A DNA stretch of 64,000 bases from Janthinobacterium sp. GW456P (GCF_002127655.1 NZ_NEHB01000002.1:173619-237618), one strand, 5' to 3'. Positions 18,110 through 26,257 are shown, counted from the stretch's first letter. Made by a program: numbers and translations. The notes: generated by a model from the letters alone, not told the origin.

Positions 18110-18130
18110 TTTGTTCGCATATCGAACAAA
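18110..18130. promoter_or_regulatory. IclR/PcaR-type operator between pcaI and its regulator
   Basis: TTTGTTCG-CATAT-CGAACAAA: perfect 8-base arms with a 5-base spacer, 34 bp before the pcaI start codon and 112 bp before the regulator start. GTTCG half-sites are typical of PcaR/PobR-type IclR regulators. A weaker pair, TATTC-GTGA-GAATA, lies at 18149-18162 and may be a second site. Confidence 0.72.
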
Positions 18131-18242
18131 TATTCGTATTTAGAACTTATTCGTGAGAATATGCCTGATCGGGGCGCTTGTCAATTTGCCGTTTTGGCCA
18201 GCGCCATGGCTATAATTGCCACCTTGATCCTTTGGAATCGCC

Positions 18243-19070
18243 ATGACCGCACGCAGCAGCACCCCCCTTTCCGCCGACGAAACCCTCGATGCCGACGGCG
18301 CGCCGCGTCCCGGCGACAGCTATGTGCAATCGTTCGCGCGCGGACTGGCCGTCTTGCGCAGTTTTGGCGCGGACGCGCCGCAACAGACCCTGAGTGAAGT
18401 GGCGGAACGGGCGCAGCTGACACGCGCGGGCGCGCGGCGCATCCTGCTCACCTTGCTGCATCTGGGCTATGTGGAGGCGGACGGACGCTTGTTCCGCCTG
18501 ACGCCCAAGGTGCTCGACCTCGGTTACGCCTATCTGTCATCGTTGCCCGTGTGGACGCAGGCGCAGCCGCTGCTGGAAGAATTGATGCAGGCCTTGCGTC
18601 AGTCGTGCTCGGCCACCGTGCTCGACGGCGACGACATCGTGTATGTCGTGCGCCTGTCCGCGCACCGCACCATGTCGATCAACCTGGGCATCGGCAGCCG
18701 GTTGCCCGCCTACTGCACCTCGATGGGCAGGGTGTTGCTGTCGGGCCTGGCGCCCGAGGCGCTGCGCGAACGGCTGTCGAAGATGGCGCTGCTGAAAATC
18801 ACGCCGGCGACCAAGGTCGATATCGAGGTCTTGATGGAAGAGATCGCGCAAGTGCGGCGCCAGGGCTGGTGCCTGGTGCAGGAAGAGCTGGAACAGGGCT
18901 TGATCGCCCTGGCCGCGCCCGTGTTCGACCGGGCCGGCAAGGTGGTGGCGGCGATCAACGTCAGCGGCCAGACGGCGGGGCCGTCCGTGGCGCATCTGCT
19001 GGAACACAGCCTGCCGAAACTGCTCGACACGGCCAGCCGGGTCAGCGCCCTGGTGCGGGTGCAGCAGTAA
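18243..19070 (+). CDS. pcaR: IclR-family regulator of the pca genes
   Basis: 275 residues. N-terminal winged helix-turn-helix at about 28-90 (VQSFARGLAVLRSFG ... LSEVAERAQLTRAGARRILLTLLHLGY) and C-terminal IclR effector-binding domain at about 105-265, including LPAYCTSMGRVLL and GLIALAAPVFDRAGKVVAAINVSG. The PcaR/PcaU/PobR branch senses beta-ketoadipate or related acids and activates or represses pca genes. It is divergent from pcaI across a palindromic operator, so it is very likely the local regulator and may control itself. The ribosome site (GGAA) is modest. Named pcaR by context. Confidence 0.85.
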   Translation: MTARSSTPLSADETLDADGAPRPGDSYVQSFARGLAVLRSFGADAPQQTLSEVAERAQLTRAGARRILLTLLHLGYVEADGRLFRLTPKVLDLGYAYLSSLPVWTQAQPLLEELMQALRQSCSATVLDGDDIVYVVRLSAHRTMSINLGIGSRLPAYCTSMGRVLLSGLAPEALRERLSKMALLKITPATKVDIEVLMEEIAQVRRQGWCLVQEELEQGLIALAAPVFDRAGKVVAAINVSGQTAGPSVAHLLEHSLPKLLDTASRVSALVRVQQ

Positions 19071-19087
19071 CGCTTAATTCTTGAACC

Positions 19088-19951
19088 TTATTTTTTAAAC
19101 TTCAAGCACAAGTCCGGGCGCGGCTGCGCCGCCATCGTTTGCGTCAGGTCGAACGTGCCCTGGTAGCCGCCAACGCCCTGTTCCAGGTAGCCGATGCTGC
19201 GCACATTCAGTTGCGGGTCGGCCAGCTTCAGCCAGCGGGGCACGCCGATATCCTTGCGCACATGCACATTGCCGGCGATCAGCACCACGTCGCGCGGCGC
19301 CTGGTCGCGGATCAGCTTGGCCATCCAGATATCGCGCGCCACCTGGGCGTTGACGACGCCTGTCACCATCATGTCGGGCAGCATGTTGCAGCGGGCCGCC
19401 TGGACTTCCTTCCGCTGCCCTTCCAGGATATCGGCCGGCACGGGCGCGGCCAGATACGTGGCCACCATGGCGGGCGGCATGGACCACTGGATGCCGTCGC
19501 GCGCGATGCGCGAGGCATCGGCCGGCGACAGGTTGCCGGCGACCAGGTTCAGCTGATAGCTGATGACGAGGTCCAGCACGGGCCGGTACAAGCTCCAGTC
19601 CCAGCGCGGCTGTTCCATCACGCGGATGATGCAATCGGGGTCGGCGCATTCGCGCGCGGCGCGCGTCAGCAAGGCCTGGTTTTCGCGGTCGAACTGCTCC
19701 ATGACGATCACGGGACGCCAGCCGGCGGCCAGCCGGCGCTGCAATTCCGCGATCCTCAGGCGCTGGCCTTGCGCATTGTCGGGTACTTCACCGAGCAGCA
19801 GCACTTGCGGATTGGGCAAGGTGTCGGCCACGGGCGCGGGAGCGGGCGGGGCTTCCTTCTTCAGCAAGCTCAAGCTGCCGCAGGCGGCCAGCGCCAGCAC
19901 GCTGCACAGCAGAGCGGCGCGCGCGCCGGCACGGAAAATCACGGTCTTCAT
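19088..19951 (-). CDS. ChaN-family lipoprotein (DUF399)
   Basis: 287 residues from the ATG at 19951. A lipoprotein signal peptide ends in the lipobox LAAC (CSVLALAACGSL), so it is expected to be lipidated and anchored in the periplasm or outer membrane. The body has VLLLGEVPDNAQGQRLRIAELQRRL and VIVMEQFDRENQALL, the ChaN/DUF399 signature. Campylobacter ChaN binds haem; whether this one does is unknown. It is convergent with pcaR (17 bp apart) and monocistronic as far as can be seen. A TTG start at 19966 would add five residues before the signal peptide and is less likely. Confidence 0.8.
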   Translation of the reverse strand: MKTVIFRAGARAALLCSVLALAACGSLSLLKKEAPPAPAPVADTLPNPQVLLLGEVPDNAQGQRLRIAELQRRLAAGWRPVIVMEQFDRENQALLTRAARECADPDCIIRVMEQPRWDWSLYRPVLDLVISYQLNLVAGNLSPADASRIARDGIQWSMPPAMVATYLAAPVPADILEGQRKEVQAARCNMLPDMMVTGVVNAQVARDIWMAKLIRDQAPRDVVLIAGNVHVRKDIGVPRWLKLADPQLNVRSIGYLEQGVGGYQGTFDLTQTMAAQPRPDLCLKFKK

Positions 19952-19993
19952 GTAAGCGGTATCCAAAGTGGCGATGCGCCAGATTGTACCGTC

Positions 19994-20425
19994 TCAGGCT
20001 GGCGCGGGTGCCTTGCGGCGCTCCAGTACTTCAAACAGGGCCATGCCGACCAGCATCGCGATCACAAACAGCCATGCCTTCGGCTGGCCGGCCAGCAGCG
20101 ACACGAGGGCGGGGCCGGGACAGAAACCGGCGATGCCCCAGCCCGCGCCAAAGGCCAGGCTGCCCAGCAGCAAGCGCCGGTCGATGCGCCGCGACGTGGG
20201 CAACTGCATGGAATCGCCCAGCAGCGACTTGCTGCGCCGCCGCGCCAGCCAGAAGGCGGGCAGGGCCACGCCGATGGCGCCGCCCATCACCAGCATCAGC
20301 GACGGGTCCCAGGCGCCGGCCAGGTCGAGGAAACCGATGACCTTGGCCGGGTTGGCCATGCCGGAGACGATCAGGCCCAGTCCAAAGACGAGGCCGCTCA
20401 ACAGGGAAAGGAGTAGTTTACTCAT
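19994..20425 (-). CDS. YeeE/YedE-family transporter half, second subunit (PmpB-like)
   Basis: 143 residues, four hydrophobic segments. [43 protein letters not shown] is the classic opening of the DUF6691/YeeE-YedE second half, and the conserved Cys lies in [17 protein letters not shown]. In the family these inner-membrane proteins carry thiosulfate or persulfide sulfur through central cysteines. The start ATG overlaps the stop of the first subunit (ATGA at 20422-20425), so the two are coupled and probably form a heterodimer equivalent to one full-length YeeE. Regulated with the ArsR gene upstream. Confidence 0.87.
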   Translation of the reverse strand: MSKLLLSLLSGLVFGLGLIVSGMANPAKVIGFLDLAGAWDPSLMLVMGGAIGVALPAFWLARRRSKSLLGDSMQLPTSRRIDRRLLLGSLAFGAGWGIAGFCPGPALVSLLAGQPKAWLFVIAMLVGMALFEVLERRKAPAPA

Positions 20426-20847
20426 AGGTGGCGCAACAGATATACGGTGAGGAAACCGGCCGCCATGAAGGCACACGTGGCCGCCAGCGAACGGGGTGAC
20501 AGGCGCGACAGGCCGCACACGCCGTGGCCGCTGGTGCAGCCGGCGCCATAGCGCACGCCCACGCCCACCAGCAGGCCCGCCGCGATCAGGGCCGGTGTAC
20601 CGGCGTCGACCTGCACGGGCGGCAAGGCTTGCCACAACTGCCACAGCAGGGGCGTGCCGATCAGGCCGGCAAGAAAGGCGATGCGCCAGCCCAGGTCGCC
20701 ACTGCGCGGGCGCAACACGCCGCCGAGGATGCCGCTGATGCCGGCGATGCGGCCATTAAACAGGATCAATAACGCAGCCGCCAGGCCGATCAGCATGCCG
20801 CCGGCCAGCGAGGTCCATGGCGTGAAGTGCTGCCAGTCGATAGTCAT
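20422..20847 (-). CDS. YeeE/YedE-family transporter half, first subunit (PmpA-like)
   Basis: 141 residues, about four membrane segments: [38 protein letters not shown] is the characteristic N-terminus, and the conserved cysteines lie in [22 protein letters not shown]. Starts at the ATG at 20847, seven bases after the ArsR-type regulator stop, so it is in the same operon. Role by family: sulfur-compound (thiosulfate, persulfide) transport through the inner membrane with its partner encoded immediately downstream. Confidence 0.87.
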   Translation of the reverse strand: MTIDWQHFTPWTSLAGGMLIGLAAALLILFNGRIAGISGILGGVLRPRSGDLGWRIAFLAGLIGTPLLWQLWQALPPVQVDAGTPALIAAGLLVGVGVRYGAGCTSGHGVCGLSRLSPRSLAATCAFMAAGFLTVYLLRHL

Positions 20848-20854
20848 GGGTGGC

Positions 20855-21208
20855 TCAGTCGGCTTCGTCGTTGAACGTGGGGCGCGGCGCGCAAAATTGC
20901 GCGTACAGCACTTGCAGCACGGCCAGCACGGGCGCGCTGGCGACGCGGTAATAGATCTGCTTGCCGTCGCGCCGCGTGGCCACCAGCATTTCTTCGCGCA
21001 GCACACCCAGCTGCTGCGAGAGGGTCGGCTGGCCGATGCCCACTTTTTGCTCGAGGTCGCTGACGCAATGCTCGCCCTGCGACAGCTGGCACAGCAGCAT
21101 CAAACGGTCGGCGTTGCCCATGGCCTTGAGCAGCGAGCTGGCCTTGTAGGCCGAGCCACGCATGGCGTCGAGGTTGTATTCGGCGTGTTGTGTTGCGACT
21201 GTCTCCAT
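20855..21208 (-). CDS. ArsR-family repressor, BigR/SqrR-type sulfide sensor
   Basis: 117 residues, winged helix-turn-helix. Cys40 (LMLLCQLSQGEHC) and Cys106 (YAQFCAPRP) fall where the redox pair of BigR/SqrR/YgaV sits; in those proteins they form a polysulfide bridge that releases DNA. The extra Cys48 is also present. The recognition helix is VGIGQPTLSQQLGVLREEMLV with the beta wing RRDGKQIYYRV. GGGAGG precedes the ATG. It heads an operon with the split YeeE/YedE transporter, and a 28-bp palindrome lies upstream. The predicted role is repression of sulfur transport until persulfide accumulates. Confidence 0.86.
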   Translation of the reverse strand: METVATQHAEYNLDAMRGSAYKASSLLKAMGNADRLMLLCQLSQGEHCVSDLEQKVGIGQPTLSQQLGVLREEMLVATRRDGKQIYYRVASAPVLAVLQVLYAQFCAPRPTFNDEAD

Positions 21209-21248
21209 CGTGCCCTCCCACAGGCGGTCATGTTGTATAGCGTGCGAT

Positions 21249-21276
21249 AAACAATATACTAATCAATATATTGTTT
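21249..21276. promoter_or_regulatory. 28-bp palindrome, probable operator of the ArsR-type regulator
   Basis: Ten-base arms AAACAATATA and TATATTGTTT separated by CTAATCAA, 41 bp before the regulator start codon. The size, AT-rich arms and position fit an autoregulatory ArsR/BigR operator over the promoter. Confidence 0.7.
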
Positions 21277-21539
21277 TCCTGCTGGCGATTCGCACAAAAA
21301 ACAACAGTGTTTTTGGCGATAGCGTGCTTATGTAAAGTGTGCGGCAACGATCATGTTTACGCTATCAAAATGACAAATATTCGTAATAAACATGAAATAA
21401 ACGTATCAAAATTGTCACGATTTATGCTGTAATGGGAGAACAGCAGAAAAATCATGATACGCCCCCGTACAGGCGAATTGTCCGTCCATGCGCCAGCCGG
21501 TTTCGGCTGCGCCGCGCGGTGAACAACAGGGAGAGCACG
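21277..21539. other. Gene-free promoter and leader region
   Basis: AT-rich stretch between the divergent sulfur regulator and the PEP-CTERM-like gene. AAAAACAACAGTGTTTTT (21296-21313) is a weak palindrome. The 21420-21540 part is probably the 5' leader of the PEP-CTERM-like gene. No known riboswitch was recognised. Confidence 0.4.
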
Positions 21540-21944
21540 ATGAGAATCTATCAGCCGCTATGCGTGGCCTTGCTGGCGCTGTCGGCCAGCACGGGGAGCA
21601 TGGCGGCAGTCAGCGACACGACGGCCGGCAAGCAGGAAGCCGGCGAACGCGTGACGATCGATGAAAGCATCAGCTTGAATAACAATCCTGGCTGGGAAAC
21701 GCCGGATTTGCCGTATGCACGCCTGCTGGCCAACAGCACCGCGACGGCGGCACCGCACTGGAGCAGCAGTGGCGCGCGCCATGCGGCCCTGGCGCCGCCC
21801 AGACCCGTGACGGCCGCGAGCGCACAGCAAACCAGCGTAACGGCCGCCGTGCCGGAAGCGAGCATGTACTCGATGCTGCTGGTGGGATTGGGCCTGGTGG
21901 CCCTGAGCCTGCACGGCGAAAAACAGGAAAAATTCGACAACTGA
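21540..21944 (+). CDS. Small secreted protein with a degenerate PEP-CTERM sorting tail
   Basis: 134 residues. Signal peptide about 1-22 (CVALLALSASTGSMAA), a low-complexity Ala/Ser/Thr/Pro middle, then VPEASMYSMLLVGLGLVALSL near the C-terminus. This matches the PEP-CTERM layout (VPEP, Ser/Thr-Tyr-x-Met-Leu, hydrophobic span), but the third motif residue is followed by Ala instead of Pro and the usual Arg cluster is replaced by HGEKQEKFDN. PEP-CTERM proteins are sorted by exosortase to the surface or exopolysaccharide matrix; no exosortase is in the window. GGGAG upstream supports the start at 21540. A rho-independent terminator follows. Confidence 0.7.
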   Translation: MRIYQPLCVALLALSASTGSMAAVSDTTAGKQEAGERVTIDESISLNNNPGWETPDLPYARLLANSTATAAPHWSSSGARHAALAPPRPVTAASAQQTSVTAAVPEASMYSMLLVGLGLVALSLHGEKQEKFDN

Positions 21945-21977
21945 CGGCGCCTGCGCTGGCAAGTGCGCTGCTGCAAA

Positions 21978-22007
21978 ACATTCCGCCTGGTGCGGAATGT
22001 TTTTTTT
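21978..22007 (+). terminator. Rho-independent terminator after the PEP-CTERM-like gene
   Basis: ACATTCCGC (21978-21986) pairs with GCGGAATGT (21992-22000), loop CTGGT, followed by seven Ts. As on the other side may let it also stop minus-strand transcription from the small membrane protein gene. Confidence 0.88.
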
Positions 22008-22016
22008 ATGGCGTCC

Positions 22017-22196
22017 TCATTTATCGAGCAGGCGGCAGACCCGTTCGATATTGCCCACCGGCGTGCCCGACTTCAGGGCCCGCGCGATGCAGCCCGCCTT
22101 GTCCGGGCCCGAGGCGGACAGGAGTACGAAGGCCGTCACCACCACGCTGATGGCGACGAGCACGATCAATACGCCCTTGACGATATCCCAGTTCAT
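22017..22196 (-). CDS. Small single-pass membrane protein of unknown function
   Basis: 59 residues: MNWDIVKGVLIVLVAISVVVTAFVLL gives one membrane helix, followed by a short hydrophilic tail with two cysteines (KAGCIARALKSGTPVGNIERVCRLLDK). It begins 22 bp after the DUF1697 gene and ends just before a terminator, consistent with being the last gene of that operon. The ribosome site is weak, so a real gene is likely but not certain. I do not recognise the family. Confidence 0.55.
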   Translation of the reverse strand: MNWDIVKGVLIVLVAISVVVTAFVLLSASGPDKAGCIARALKSGTPVGNIERVCRLLDK

Positions 22197-22218
22197 GGCG
22201 TCGCAATGGCAGGCATCA

Positions 22219-22797
22219 TTACTCCTTGGCCGATGAGGCGGCCGCATCCGCTCCGTTCAGCAGCGCATGCAATTTCTGCATGGTGGCCCAGTTGCGCGAG
22301 GTGACGCCGTCGCCCAGCAGCACACCCAGCGCCGCCACCACCTTGCTGGCCAGCACGCCATCGGGACACCAGGCATACGCGGCCCAGCGGCCCAGCGCCA
22401 GCGCTTCGGGCTGCCACGACTGCTGCAAGAGCGGCGTCAGGCGCTGCACGTCGGCCGGATTGTTCAGCACCAAGGTCAGCAGGCGTGCCGCATCGGTCGC
22501 CGGCGCCAGGGTGTTTTGCTCGACCAGTTCGGCAAACTGGCTGGCCGACAGCACCGTCACTCTGGCCGCCACACCCAGTTTCAGCACCAGCGCTTCCTCG
22601 ATGCGGGCGGCGGCCTCGGCCGGCGCCACCGCCCCGCCGTCATACACGACGTTGCCGCTATTGAGGACCGTACGCACCTGCGCAAAACCGAGGTCGCCCA
22701 GCAGCTTGCGCAGGTCGGCCATGGCCACGCGCTTGGCGCGACCCACATTGATCCCGCGCAAAAGCGCCACTTGCTGACTGTTTTCTATCTGTGCCAT
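22219..22797 (-). CDS. DUF1697 family protein
   Basis: 192 residues. VALLRGINVGRAKRVAMADLRKLLGDLGFAQVRTVLNSGNVVYDG is the unmistakable DUF1697 N-terminus, and the C-terminal SRNWATMQKLHALL is also conserved. The family is widespread and cytoplasmic; its biochemical role is not established. AAGGAG lies six bases before the ATG. It starts 13 bp after the histidine kinase stop, so the two are probably cotranscribed, although no functional connection is known. Confidence 0.88.
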   Translation of the reverse strand: MAQIENSQQVALLRGINVGRAKRVAMADLRKLLGDLGFAQVRTVLNSGNVVYDGGAVAPAEAAARIEEALVLKLGVAARVTVLSASQFAELVEQNTLAPATDAARLLTLVLNNPADVQRLTPLLQQSWQPEALALGRWAAYAWCPDGVLASKVVAALGVLLGDGVTSRNWATMQKLHALLNGADAAASSAKE

Positions 22798-22810
22798 GTC
22801 ATCTCCTTGA

Positions 22811-24376
22811 CTATGCCTGGCTGCTGGTGCTTTCCGGTAACGGCGTCACCGTGGGCAGGCGCAGCAGGAACGTCGCGCCCTGCCCCAAGGTGCTGCTGAC
22901 CGTGATGGTGCCGCCAAACTGCTTGGCAATCAAGTTGAACACGATATTCAAGCCCAGTCCCGTGCCGCCCTGCCCGCGCCGCGTGGTGACAAACGGATCG
23001 AACACGCGGTCGAGCATGTCGGGCGCGATGCCGCGGCCGTTGTCGCGCACCTGCATGGCGATCGCGTCGCCGTCGCGGCGCACGCCGATATGGATATTAC
23101 CCGCCGTGTCCGCATCGAAGGCGTGCTCGACACAGTTCAAGACCAGGTTGGTCAGCACCTGCGCCAGCGCACCCGGATAGCTGTCGAGCATGATGTCAGG
23201 CGGGCAATCGATATCGATGCTGATGCGCGTCTTTTTCAGGGTGGGCTGCAGGCTCGAGATCACCTCGCCGATATAGTCGCGCAATTCGAACAAACGGCGC
23301 GCCTCGCTGACCTGGTCAACGGCGATCTGCTTGAAGCTGTGGATCAGGTGTGCGGCGCGGTAGGCATTGTTCATGATCAGCCGCGCGCTTTCGCCGGCCG
23401 TTTCCAGGTAGCGCACGATGTCGGTCTTCTTCACGCTGCCGCCTGCCACCGCCGCGCTGATGTCATCGGTGGCTTCCTTCAGCACCGAGGCGCTGGTCAG
23501 GGCGATGCCGACCGGGGTGTTGATTTCATGCGCCACGCCGGCCACCAGGCTGCCCAGCGAGGCCAGGCGTTCCGCCTGCAGCAACGATTCCTGCGCGCGG
23601 CGCAGCTCGTCCATGGCCTGCGCCGTTGCCTGCTGCGAACGGCGCGCCATGTCCTCCGCCTCGCGGCTGCCCTCGATGATGGACTTGAGCTTGCGCTGCA
23701 CGGCATTGAAGCCGCGGATCACATCGCCGAGTTCGTCGCGCCGGTTTTCCGGCAGCTCTTCGACCTCGTCGCTGCCGCGCGTGGCCAGGTCGAACAAGCC
23801 GTCGCGCAACTGTTTCAGGGGCCCGAAGACGATGCGCAGGCTCAGCGCCAGGGCGCCCACGAGGATGATGTCAAGCAGCAACACTTCCACCACCTTGCGC
23901 CGCACTTCGCCGCGCAGGGCAGCATCGATCTGCGCGCGGCTGAAATTGACGATGACCTTGCCCACGATCACCGGCTTGCCGCCCGTGGCGGCCGCCACGG
24001 CGTCGCGGAACACCAGCGGCGCCTCGACGGGCGTGCCACCCATGGCCACGTCCGCCTCAAGCGGCACCAGGGTGCCGGCCGCATCGCGCACTTCGCCGGC
24101 GAACAAACCGACCGAGGCGTCATAGACGCGGATGCCGACCAGTTCCGGCGGCAGCATTTCGGCCGCCACGATGCTGTCGACCTTGGATTTGTCGAGGTCC
24201 CACAGGGCGGACGGCAAGCTGGTCTGCAAGCGCGTGAGCACGCCGCTGCGCAGGCGCGCGCTGCCCGATTCGAGTTCCTTGCTCAAGGTATATTGGGTAT
24301 AGCTGCCGGAAATGCCCAGCACCAAGGTGACGATCACGACAAAAAGCAGGGTCAGCCGGACTTGGATACTCACCAT
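22811..24376 (-). CDS. Membrane sensor histidine kinase (orphan)
   Basis: 521 residues. Membrane helix 1 at about 8-25 and helix 2 at about 163-185 frame a periplasmic sensor region (about 26-160). A HAMP-like segment (185-235) and coiled coil (240-272) lead to the dimerisation box with phospho-acceptor His283 (VAGVAHEINTPVGIAL), and the ATPase domain has N (LTNLVLNCVEHAF), G1 (DNGRGIAPDM), F and G2 (GGTGLGLNIVFNL) boxes. No receiver domain and no response-regulator gene nearby, so its partner is elsewhere. The start is the ATG at 24376 with GGGAG upstream. The input signal is unknown. Confidence 0.88.
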   Translation of the reverse strand: MVSIQVRLTLLFVVIVTLVLGISGSYTQYTLSKELESGSARLRSGVLTRLQTSLPSALWDLDKSKVDSIVAAEMLPPELVGIRVYDASVGLFAGEVRDAAGTLVPLEADVAMGGTPVEAPLVFRDAVAAATGGKPVIVGKVIVNFSRAQIDAALRGEVRRKVVEVLLLDIILVGALALSLRIVFGPLKQLRDGLFDLATRGSDEVEELPENRRDELGDVIRGFNAVQRKLKSIIEGSREAEDMARRSQQATAQAMDELRRAQESLLQAERLASLGSLVAGVAHEINTPVGIALTSASVLKEATDDISAAVAGGSVKKTDIVRYLETAGESARLIMNNAYRAAHLIHSFKQIAVDQVSEARRLFELRDYIGEVISSLQPTLKKTRISIDIDCPPDIMLDSYPGALAQVLTNLVLNCVEHAFDADTAGNIHIGVRRDGDAIAMQVRDNGRGIAPDMLDRVFDPFVTTRRGQGGTGLGLNIVFNLIAKQFGGTITVSSTLGQGATFLLRLPTVTPLPESTSSQA

Positions 24377-24583
24377 CAATCAACACTCCCCGGGCCAGGC
24401 CAGCCGCCAGCCCGCGGCGCGGGCGCAGATACGTCAGCAATGCAAGGGCCTGATTCAAATGTACGGTATGACATGCTTATTGGCAAGATTTACAGCATTC
24501 CCAGTTTCGATAGAGACTTTGATGCAGGTTGAGACATTGCGTCATGGCAATGGTAATATCCCGCAATCATCTAAGGAGTCGTC

Positions 24584-24922
24584 ATGGCGGTCACGCATCA
24601 ACATCTACCCCTAGAACAAGTTCGTCCCGGCATGATCTTGTCTGATGTCTTGCTCGATGCGCATGGACAAGTGCTGCTGCCGCAAGGTGCGGTTTTGACG
24701 GAAAACATGCTGGCTCTGATGCCTCGCCACAACATCGACATGCTGCCGATCCAGGCGCCGCCCCCGTCGCCGGAGGCAATCGCCGCGCAGCAAGCGGTCG
24801 ACAGCGAACGGCTGGCCTACCTGTTCCGCAAGCATGACCCGGACGATCCCCTCGATGCGGCCACCACCTTGCTGCGCAACTATGTCACGCAATACCGCCT
24901 GGGCACGGGAGAGGCCGCATGA
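24584..24922 (+). CDS. Small protein resembling the N-terminal domain of HD-GYP proteins
   Basis: 112 residues, no signal peptide. LEQVRPGMILSDVLLDAHGQVLLPQGAVLTENMLALM follows the pattern of the short domain that precedes HD-GYP/HDOD outputs (G-M-x-L-x-x-x-x-x-D-x-x-G-x-x-L-L-x-x-G). The C-terminus is helical and unassigned. AAGGAG five bases before the ATG gives a confident start, and the TGA overlaps the ATG of the HDOD gene (ATGA), so the two products are made together and may work as one split protein (inference). No catalytic residues are evident. Confidence 0.7.
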   Translation: MAVTHQHLPLEQVRPGMILSDVLLDAHGQVLLPQGAVLTENMLALMPRHNIDMLPIQAPPPSPEAIAAQQAVDSERLAYLFRKHDPDDPLDAATTLLRNYVTQYRLGTGEAA

Positions 24923-25764
24923 GCACCCAGCTGACGCTCGACGATATCGTCGCCCACCTCGATGACTTGCCTTCGCTGCCCGCCGTCGTCATGGAACTGC
25001 TCAACAGCATAGACCAGGAAGACGTGGATATTTCCGTGCTGGCCAAAAAAGTGTCGTATGACCAGGCGCTGACGGCAAAAACCCTGCGGCTGGCCAACTC
25101 ATCGCACTATGGCCTGCAAGTGAAAGCCACCACCATCCAGCAGGCGATCACGTATCTGGGCTTCCAGACCACGCGCAGCCTGATCACCTCGGCCGCCATC
25201 ACGGGCTGCTTCCCGGAAGGACGCTGCCCCGGTTTCGACGACAAGGCCTTCTGGCGCCATTCGGTGGCGACGGCCGCCTGCGCCAAGGTGCTGGCGCGGC
25301 AGCTCCGCTTCAACCAGGATTACGCATTCACGGCTGGCTTGCTGCACAACATCGGACGGCTGGTGCTGGTCAGCAGCTTTCCCGCGCACTACGCGCAAGT
25401 CATCGCACACCAGGCCGCGCACGATTGCAGCCTGCTCGAAGCGGAGCAAGCCGTGCTGGGCGTGGACCACGTGCAGGCGGCCGTGGCCCTGGCCGAACAC
25501 TGGAATTTTTCCGACACCATGCGCCTGGCGCTGGGCAACTACCTGCAGCCGGAAGCGCCAGGCGCCGGTTTCCTGGCGGCACTGATCCATGTGGCCAATG
25601 CCGTCGTCTGTGCGCTCGACCTGGCGCAGGCGGGCGACGACATGGTGCCGCGCGTCTCGCCGGTGGCCTGGGATGCGCTGGGCCTGGGCGAAGACGCGTA
25701 TCTGCAGCTATTCCGCGAAACGGAACTGCGCTACGACGAAATTACCTCGGCACTGCTGAGCTAA
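24919..25764 (+). CDS. HDOD domain protein
   Basis: 281 residues. An HDOD domain (about 10-210) with LPSLPAVVMELLNSIDQEDVDISVLAKKVSYDQALTAKTLRLANS and FTAGLLHNIGRLVL, where the catalytic His-Asp of true HD domains is His-Asn, as expected for a non-catalytic HDOD. The domain usually acts as a signalling scaffold in motility, c-di-GMP or stress regulation. Translationally coupled to the small HD-GYP-N-like protein upstream. No GGDEF or EAL part. The exact pathway cannot be read here. Confidence 0.85.
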   Translation: MSTQLTLDDIVAHLDDLPSLPAVVMELLNSIDQEDVDISVLAKKVSYDQALTAKTLRLANSSHYGLQVKATTIQQAITYLGFQTTRSLITSAAITGCFPEGRCPGFDDKAFWRHSVATAACAKVLARQLRFNQDYAFTAGLLHNIGRLVLVSSFPAHYAQVIAHQAAHDCSLLEAEQAVLGVDHVQAAVALAEHWNFSDTMRLALGNYLQPEAPGAGFLAALIHVANAVVCALDLAQAGDDMVPRVSPVAWDALGLGEDAYLQLFRETELRYDEITSALLS

Positions 25765-25930
25765 TCAAGATCCTCACAAGGCCGCAAACGCAAACGGCCC
25801 TCGCTGCGAAGCGAAAGCCGTCATGGGTACTGCGATACATCCATGTTACCCGGTCCAAGCTGCCCGGTCCACGCCAGCCTGTCGCCGCCAGCAGCTACGC
25901 AAGCGGCACAGTCAGCGCGCAACCGCCACA

Positions 25931-26257
25931 TCAGTGCGCGTAATTCGATTCTTGCGCATCGCCGCGGTCTTCCGCTTTGGGGCGGCCCTGGGCGTCGGAC
26001 AGACGATACTTGGTGCGGCGGTCGCCCATCAAGTCGCGCAGGTCGCGGATGCTCATGCCCGTCACTTCGTGCATGCGGATCAGCAGCGAGGCGCCGACCG
26101 GCAAGCGGTGGTGGCGGATCTTGCTGATGACCGGTGGCGCCACTTCAAGCAGGCGCGACAGGGCTGCATCGTTCTTCAGCTGCATCTTGCTCAGCAGAAT
26201 ATCCAGCAGGTGGTTCGGGTTGTAACTCTCTTGCGATGCTAATGCATGATGTGCCAT
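25931..26257 (-). CDS. Helix-turn-helix (XRE-like) small regulator
   Basis: 108 residues. SYNPNHLLDILLSKMQLKNDAALSRLLEVAPPVISKIRHHRLPVGASLLIRMHEVTGMSIRDLRDLMG looks like a Cro/XRE-type helix-turn-helix (recognition helix APPVISKIRHHRL), followed by a polar, charged tail. GAGG seven bases before the ATG supports the start. It stands alone, converging with the HDOD gene, with a long gene-free stretch behind it. Targets are unknown. I recall similar short regulators as common single-copy genes in Oxalobacteraceae; that is memory, not evidence from this window. Confidence 0.72.
   Translation of the reverse strand: MAHHALASQESYNPNHLLDILLSKMQLKNDAALSRLLEVAPPVISKIRHHRLPVGASLLIRMHEVTGMSIRDLRDLMGDRRTKYRLSDAQGRPKAEDRGDAQESNYAH

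Noticed and set aside
21420-21539. Possible riboswitch in the leader of the PEP-CTERM-like gene
   Set aside because: No match to a c-di-GMP or other known riboswitch core could be made by eye.
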